Shown here one piece after another: positions 57,660 to 64,000 of a stretch of DNA of 64,000 bases (its first letter is position 1; every line of letters starts with the position of its first letter). A model generated the notes under the pieces. That model worked only from the letters and a program-made list of their open reading frames with translations, searched no databases and was not told where the DNA came from. The DNA is from Ulota crispa. Lineage: Eukaryota; Streptophyta; Bryopsida; Orthotrichales; Orthotrichaceae. The stretch is from NCBI GenBank assembly GCA_963920765.1, contig OY987251.1:14883219-14947218 (forward strand), read 5' to 3'. The position numbers and the translations under genes are program-made.

Positions 57660-58850
57660 TGTAGTCTAATAGTGTGATCAGCATAATAATGCTTAGATGA
57701 TTAGTGAAGATGCGGGGCCCAGTATATGTACATGAGCTATAGATCTAAAGCTGGTCCAATACAATCAGATACTCTAGATACGACTTACCTGGATGAACTA
57801 CGGATGAGTTTTGTCCCACAAAGTTATAATCCTAGATTAAGTTAATGGTTTATTCTAACATCCCCTTGCAATCTTAGATTGGGGTCTTTTGTCTATTGCT
57901 AATCTTGGAGCCATGGCACTCGTGAACACTGCTAGAGTGAGATATTTGTGCGAGGCGGTGGCAAGTTTCTCGTTCTTGGGTTCGGTGTGGTTCCTTGCGT
58001 GGAGCCTATGTGAGGTGATGGGACGTGCCGTGTATTGGTGTTCTTGAAGTCTCAATGCCGTTCTTGAGGGATATTTCTGTGTGGAAAATGTTGGTTGTAT
58101 TGTGGTGGATTTGGACATTGAGGCGCAAGAGGCGAGTGGGTCTTGTTATTGTGTACATGTGAAGGAGGCGGGGCGGCAAGGTCTCCATCGGCCAACCAAT
58201 AGGAATTTTGGGAATTTCTATGTTGGTGGTAGAGTTCCTGATAAATTCTATGATGTTTGGCGTAGAAGAGTGCCTGGCTTATATTTCTGCTAGGAAGATT
58301 GTTCTAAGGAGGTTCCAGGTTTCAAGAAAGCTAAGCATAAGAGTTTCAGGACCTTGGTGGAAGCGAAAGAGTACTTAACTAGAATTTAGGGTAGAGCATG
58401 GTTTTTGAAGGTGGCAAAGGTGAATTAGGGTTTTTTGAGGGTAACAAATTGTTGTAATCCAAGTACAGTTCTGCGTTGTCTAAAGTTAAGATACCCTAAG
58501 GGTTTTGTGAGTACATTGGTGGGTTGCTCATTTGTATGGATGTATCTCAATTCTATTTCTCCCTCTAAGACTCTTTTGCGAATAAAGTGGTAATGGTTCT
58601 CAATGTGCTTAGATTTGGCGTGGAATGTCGAGTTTTGGGCTAGTTTCATGGCGGCTTGGTTATCATAATGCAAAATGATGGTGGATGGGATTTTTAGAGT
58701 CTTGGCAAGGTGGTGAAGTTCTTGCAGCAATTGACAAAGCCAGACAACCTCCTGGGTGCCATTGTTGAGTGCTTGTGAGTGCTCAAACTTTCCTCTTTTG
58801 AAGTAAGCGCAGGCACTACCAAATTCAAAGACTTTACCCTTGGGGAAATA
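57660..58850 (-). mobile_element. Copia fragment of a second family, RNase H region plus 3' LTR
   Basis: A minus-strand RNase H segment (about 58425-58850) has HYDNQAAMKLAQN and KSKHIENHYHFIRKRV, typical of Copia. Downstream in its own direction is a putative LTR of about 200 bp starting TGTTAGAATAAACC at 57861. The sequence differs clearly from the family at the window edges. It is a fossil fragment lacking all upstream domains. The LTR end at 57660 is uncertain because it abuts the neighbouring MITE. Confidence 0.7.
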
Positions 58851-58987
58851 AATTAACTAGAGAGCATAAGAGGGAGGTTTGGATTGTAGAATTCCAATTA
58901 AAGATGCCTTCCAAGCAATGAATCTTTTCCTAATAACTCTACAACATACCATGATGAGCAAAACAAGCAATTTACCTAAGGAAACGG

Positions 58988-59267
58988 TGTTGAAAGGTTG
59001 GAATAGAGCATTAGGAGTTTGCTCTAGGCCAAAGGAGATATGCTAGGTGGAGTATTTAGCATTGGAAAGAGAGCACGTGGTAGGAGGCACCTCATAGAGA
59101 GGATCAGCCCATGAGTGTGATTATCCCATATGATTTGGTGAAAGGAGAGTGGTTGAGAGAGTATATAGATGAGAGGGTTTGGGTATCCTCTCATCTCTTC
59201 CATTTGTATCTTATGCATTTGAGTATACCATGTGTGCCTTTGCTCTTCTATCTTCCCTATGTTTTCA
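58988..59267 (+). repeat. 5' LTR of the right-hand Copia element
   Basis: 280 bp, TGTTGAAAGG to ATGTTTTCA. It differs from the LTRs at 2306 and 61833 at scattered positions, so it belongs to an older insertion of the family. Confidence 0.9.
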
Positions 59268-59270
59268 ATA

Positions 59271-59284
59271 GGTTATGGGCCCAC
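59271..59284 (+). promoter_or_regulatory. Putative half-tRNA primer-binding site
   Basis: GGTTATGGGCCCAC, three bases after the LTR, is complementary to the anticodon arm of plant initiator tRNA-Met (GTGGGCCCATAACC). It is not complementary to the tRNA 3' end. The same string occurs inverted at 2592-2605 and 3314-3327. Confidence 0.75.
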
Positions 59285-59994
59285 TTCTATGAATGTGAAG
59301 GTACATTGTGGTGAGTGGAGATCACAATTGAGGTACATCAGCCCTTAGAATTCGACCTTGTGCTCTTGGAAGACTTCTTTAGCTACTCTTTAGTGTTAGG
59401 AGTGTTATTGTAGTGACATTGCTTCTCAATTTGAGTTATTTCAGCACTTGTCCTATCTTGTGGAGCTTTTGTATCACTTCTTGTGCTTGTTTCAAGGTTT
59501 GGGGTGCATTTGTAGTTGGAGAGAACCTTTGAGGAGCTTCACCCCTCTTTGCATGTTTTTTGGAGTCTTTGGAGATCTTGTTTTTGCCTCTTGAAGAGTG
59601 GCTGATCCTCATTTACCTCGGTGGAACACCAAATTCGAGTTTGTGGAGGTGTGCACCTTGTTGGAGCTTGTTGAAGGATCTGATCTATCATATTGGAGGA
59701 GTTGATCCACTTTGGAGCCTTTCTGGAGGTTCATTTAAGTTGCACAAGATTTTGGAGGTTTGGAGTTGCTAAGGGTGGAGTTGCATCACCAAAGTGCTTG
59801 TTTGAAGCACAAGGAGGTGATTTGTGAGTTTGTACTTGCTTTAGATTGGTTTCTACCCTTGCTTGAGGTTGTTTGCTCAAGTGGATGCATAAAAATTGTT
59901 CAAAAAGGGCTGAAATTACAAAGAGTGAGTATGAAGGTGAGATTTGAGTCATAATTTCACATTTTGGGTAGATCTTGTGTTCCTTTGAGGGTTG

Positions 59995-60235
59995 GGTTGT
60001 ATACTTCAGCCCTTGTGTGTAGAGAGAGCTAAGGTTTGCTTGGGAGGTGGTTGAGTTGCATACTTCAGCCCCTTGTCCTGGAGCTAGCTAGCAAGCATTG
60101 AAAGTGGTTGAGTTGCTTACTTAACCCCTTTGAGTGTGGAGAGAGCTAGGGTTTGCTTGGGAGGTGGTTGAGTTGCATACTTCAGCCCCTTGCTATTTTC
60201 TTGTGACATTGAGAGCTCCTTGAGTTGCATACTCT
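59995..60235 (+). repeat. Leader repeats in the Copia element
   Basis: Three to four copies of a unit containing GGTTGAGTTGCATACTTCAG and GAGAGAGCTAGGGTTTGC lie just ahead of Gag. Unit length is 60-70 bp, with variation. Confidence 0.7.
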
Positions 60236-61832
60236 AGCCATGGCCACCTACGAAGGTGAGACACCTCGTGTTGTGGACAAGTTCAATGAAGACAACTTCT
60301 CCTTGTTCAAGTTTAAGATGGAGATGATCTTTGATGAAAAGGATCTTTGGGACATTGTTGAGGGCAATGAGACGGCCCCTTCAAGTGAGAGTGACCCCAA
60401 GGTCATCTCCGCCTTCAAAAAGCGTAAAAAAACGGCGTTTCGCATCTTGTACACTCACTTGGTGGATGCACAAATTCAACATGTCAAGTCTTGCAAAGGA
60501 GCTGCGGAAGCACGAAGGATTCTATGCGGCATTCATGAGACCAAGGGCTTGACCAATGTGTTGATTTTGAGGCGCAAGTTCTTCACCATCAAGATGCAAG
60601 AGACGGATGACCTCTTGCAACACATCAACAAAGTGAAGACTCTTGCGGACCAATTTGAAGCCCTTGATGTGTCCGTGATGGAAGGAGACATTGTCATGAC
60701 CATTTTGGAGAGCTTGCCACCATCTTATGAGAACCTCATTGTGGCCATGGAGACCAAAGACATCAAGGAGCTCACCCTCACCTATGTGACGTCGCGATTG
60801 ATGCATGAGGTGACAAGGAAGAAAGAGCATCAGATCGTGGCCACGGAGAATGCGGCGTTGGTTGCTCGCCACAAGAATGGTGGAGATTCAACGAAAACTC
60901 AAGGTGAGCCCCTTCTATGCTTCAATTGTGGCAAATCGGGCCATTTTGCTCTTAATTGCTACAAATGCAAGAGTAGCAAGGGTGAGAAGGCCAACAAAGT
61001 CAAGGCGCATGAGAGTGGTGACGACTATGCATTCATGGCCTCTCATGATGGTCCATTGAGCTTGGGGGATGATTGGATCATGGATTTGGAGGCTACCACC
61101 CACATGTCACCCCATAGAGCTCATTTTGACACCTTTGAGGCCATTTCAACAAGGAAGGTGTTTGTGGGTGATGATTCGATGCTCCAAGCCCTTGGGAGGG
61201 GCTCCATTTTGGTGGACACCCTTGTTGAGGGATGCACCAAACGCATTCAATTCAGAAATGTGTTGTATATGCCCAAGTTGCAAAACAACCTCCTTTCGGT
61301 GAGCAAGATAGTTGAAGGAGGGTTAAATGTGCAATTTGGAGGCCTTCGGTGCATTGTGAGGTCTCTCGATGAAGACACTTGAGCCATGGCATCACGTGAG
61401 GGCAACTTGTACATTTTGCAATGCAAGGTTGTGCATGGAGGAGAGAGTGCCCAAGTTGCCACTTTTACCATAGATGGGCTGGTTTGTGGCATCGACGCAT
61501 GGGGCACTTGAATGTGCAAAGTTTGAGGGCTCTTCCAAGATTATTGAGTGGCCTTGACCTTCCCAAATCCCAAGGTGATGACTTGCCCAATGCTTGTGAA
61601 GGTTGCATTGAGGACAAGCAACAACGGCACTCATTTCAAAAGGATGGTGCCACACGTGCCACCAAGGTGTTGGGCATTGTGCATTCAGATGTGTGTGGCC
61701 TCATGAAGAGCACGTCATTGGGTGGAGCAAAGTACTTCTTGACCTTCATTGATGACTTTTCAAGAAAGGTGTGGGTTTACTTTCTCAAGGCCGAGAGCGA
61801 GTGCTTTGAGCGATTCAAGGTGTTCAAAGTAA

Positions 61833-64000
61833 TGAAAACATAGGGAAGATAGAAGAGCAAAGGCACACATGGTATACTCAAATGCATAAGATACAAATGG
61901 AAGAGATGAGAGGGTCACCCAACCCTCTCATCTATGTACTCTCCCAATCACTCTCCCCTCACCTAACCATATGGGATAACCACACTCATGGGCTGATCCT
62001 CTCTATGAGGTGCCTCCTGCCACATGCTCTCTCTCCAATGCTAAGTACCCCACCTAGCATATCTCCTTTGGCCTAGAGCAAACTCTTAATGCTCTATTCC
62101 AACCTTTCAACACTCCCACTTTGCGAATGGCCAAAGTCCCCAAGGCCCATGGCTCTTGTCAAACGCTCATGTCTATCCCGCGTCAACGCCTTTGTCATCA
62201 CATCTGCCAACATGTCCTCAGTTGGGCAATACTCCAATGTGATGCTTCCCTTCTCCACCTTCTCCCTCACAAAGTGGTGTTGCACCTCGATGTGCTTTGT
62301 CCTCGCATGGTGCACCGGGTTCTTGGCAAGAGCTATGGCACCTTGGTTGTCACACAAGATCAACGTGCCCTCCACGTCCTCACACCCCACATCCTCCAAG
62401 AGCTGCCTCAACCATATGGCCTCTCTCGTGCAATGGCTCGCCGCCATGTACTCTGCCTCCGTTGTGGATAAAGCCACCGTGGGTTGCTTCTTGCTACTCC
62501 ATGATACCATGCCCTCTCCAAGGCTAAATGCATACCCCGTGGTGGACTTTCTGTCGTTGGCATCGCCAGCCCAATCTGCATCGCAATACCCCATCAAGCG
62601 TATGTGCCTCCCTCCCAATTGCAACTTCACATGAGAAGTGCCCTTGAGGTACCTCATAATCCTCTTCACCGCCATCCAATGACTCCATCCCGGCCTCGCC
62701 ATATGTTGGCTCACCGTGCTAATGGCAAAGGCCAAATCAGCCCTTGTGGCCACCATGGCATACATCAAGGATCCAACCGCTGATTTGTAAGGCACACTCA
62801 CCATCCTTGAAGCATCCGCATCATACTCCTCGTTGCTAAGCTTCACCAACTTCACCTTGGTGTCCAATGGAGTGCCAATGGGTTTGCAATCCTCCATGCC
62901 AAACCGCTTCAGCACCTCCTCCACATACTTGGTTTGGCTCATGGTGATGGTCCTCGCACCTCGATCTCGGGCAAACTCCACTCCAAGGCAATAGTGCAAT
63001 TCCCCCAAGTCCGTCATCTCGTACTCCGCTTCCAACTTGGCCTTCAATGCACCCATGGTCTTCACGTTGCTGGAAAGAATGATCAAGTCATCAACATACA
63101 CAAGCACAAGCATCACATCGGCTCCCACTTGTGTGAAATATAAGCTATGGTCAGCCACACTCCTCTCAAAGCCAAAATCCAAAAGACTTGCATCAATCTT
63201 TTGGTACCATGCCCTCGATGTTTGCTTCAGCCCGTATAAGGACTTTGCAAGTTTGCAAACTAAGTGCTCATGACCACGTTGCACAAACCCCTTGGGTTGC
63301 TCCATGTAGATGTCTTCCTCCAAGTCGCCGTTGAGGAAGGCCGCCTTCACATCCATTTGGTGCATTTCCAAGTCCAATGAAGCTCCAAGGGCCACAACAC
63401 ACCGTATGGTGGTAAACTTGGCCACGAGAGCAAAGGTCTCGTTGAAGTCCACTCCTTGGACTTGAGAGAACCCCCTTGCCACCAACCTTGCCTTGTGGCG
63501 CACAATCTCCCCCGTGGCATCCCTCTTAGTCTTGAACACCCACTTGCATCCCACGGCCTTGCAAGATGGAGGAAGGGTGGTCAACTCCCACGTGCCGTTG
63601 GCATGGAGGGAGTGGTACTCCTCCTCCATGGCTGCCTCCCACTTGCTTGCATCCCGAGACTCCAAGGCCTCTCTAAGTGTGGTGGGGTCATGAACAACAG
63701 CCACATTAGCATGATCCGAGTTCAAAGATGGTTGAGGGAAGATGTGGTTCTTCCACCACTCCCCCAACGGCTTGCTTACCCTTGTGGACCGCCGCACACC
63801 TCCCACGTGTTGGCTTCCTCCCACTTCAGCTCTTAGAGCAATGCCGTGTGCCTTCTTCTTCTTTGTGATCTTCTTGGGCTTGGAGCCGTCATCACCTTGG
63901 CTTGCACTTGCATCCTCCACAAGGTCACCATCTCCATCTACAAGGTCACCATCTCCATTTTCAAGGGGCTGGTCCTCATCGTTTCCGTCATCATCATCGC
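61833..64000 (-). mobile_element. Ty1/copia element, 3' part, inverted copy of the left-edge element
   Basis: From its 3' LTR (61833-62112) inward it encodes RNase H and reverse transcriptase and runs off the window. It matches 397-2583 with an identical protein over the shared coding region except for one 21-bp repeat unit. It joins the integrase of the plus-strand element at 61832, suggesting insertion of one copy into another. The visible part looks intact and young. Confidence 0.95.

Larger units (their letters stand above)
58988..61832 (+). mobile_element. Ty1/copia element, 5' part, cut by an inverted copy
   Basis: In order: LTR (58988-59267); primer site (59271-59284); a leader of almost 1 kb with repeats of GGTTGAGTTGCATACTTCAG; Gag from about 60240 with a zinc knuckle CFNCGKSGHFALNC; the protease region near 61.07 kb; the GAG-pre-integrase HRRMGHLN motif; and the start of integrase (LTFIDDFSRKVWVYFLK). 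At 61832 it meets the 3' LTR end of an inverted relative. It is an incomplete fossil with few breaks in the visible part. Confidence 0.92.

Overview
The window looks like nuclear DNA of a land plant. Five host genes with ordinary GT-AG introns can be read: a plastid fibrillin, CXIP4, an Mpv17/PMP22 protein, the WD40 protein DSE1/TANMEI, and a plant coiled-coil protein. A sixth, unrecognised spliced gene lies at 8.7-10.8 kb. The spacers are very AT-rich, gene-poor and packed with transposons, which suggests a repeat-rich genome. I lean towards a seed-free plant (bryophyte or lycophyte), but the sequence does not settle it.

Layout. 1-3.6 kb: 3' part of a Ty1/copia element and a pile of its LTRs in alternating orientation. 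3.6-6.3 kb: degraded CACTA-like DNA transposon. 8.7-10.8 kb: spliced minus-strand gene (membrane segment, Lys/Ala-rich helix, Gln/Gly-rich tail). 13.8-28.4 kb: gene-free block of inverted-repeat DNA transposons. It holds one solitary foldback unit, then nine foldback units joined end to end at 19.37-28.37 kb that share TA dinucleotides at their borders. Several are invaded by TTAA-flanked, piggyBac-like non-autonomous elements and by smaller MITEs.

29.4-31.5 kb: fibrillin gene (minus). 35.6-37.2 kb: CXIP4 (plus). 40.2-42.0 kb: Mpv17/PMP22 (minus). 43.3-45.7 kb: satellite-like repeats, a Stowaway-like element, a TTAA-family element and a hAT/Mutator-like MITE. 49.1-50.9 kb: coiled-coil protein gene (plus). 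51.5-55.5 kb: thirteen-exon DSE1 gene (minus) with a 79-bp MITE in one intron. 56.2-64.0 kb: more MITEs and three Copia pieces. The last Copia piece is a near-identical, inverted copy of the one at the left edge.

The host genes are unrelated housekeeping genes and form no operon or cluster. The most unusual content is the transposon landscape. Because many elements are palindromic, one arm of a host element preserves the empty site of an insertion in the other arm, so target duplications (TTAA, TA, CCA) can be read directly. The Copia family also seems to prime from an internal piece of initiator tRNA-Met, as Drosophila copia does, rather than from the tRNA 3' end.
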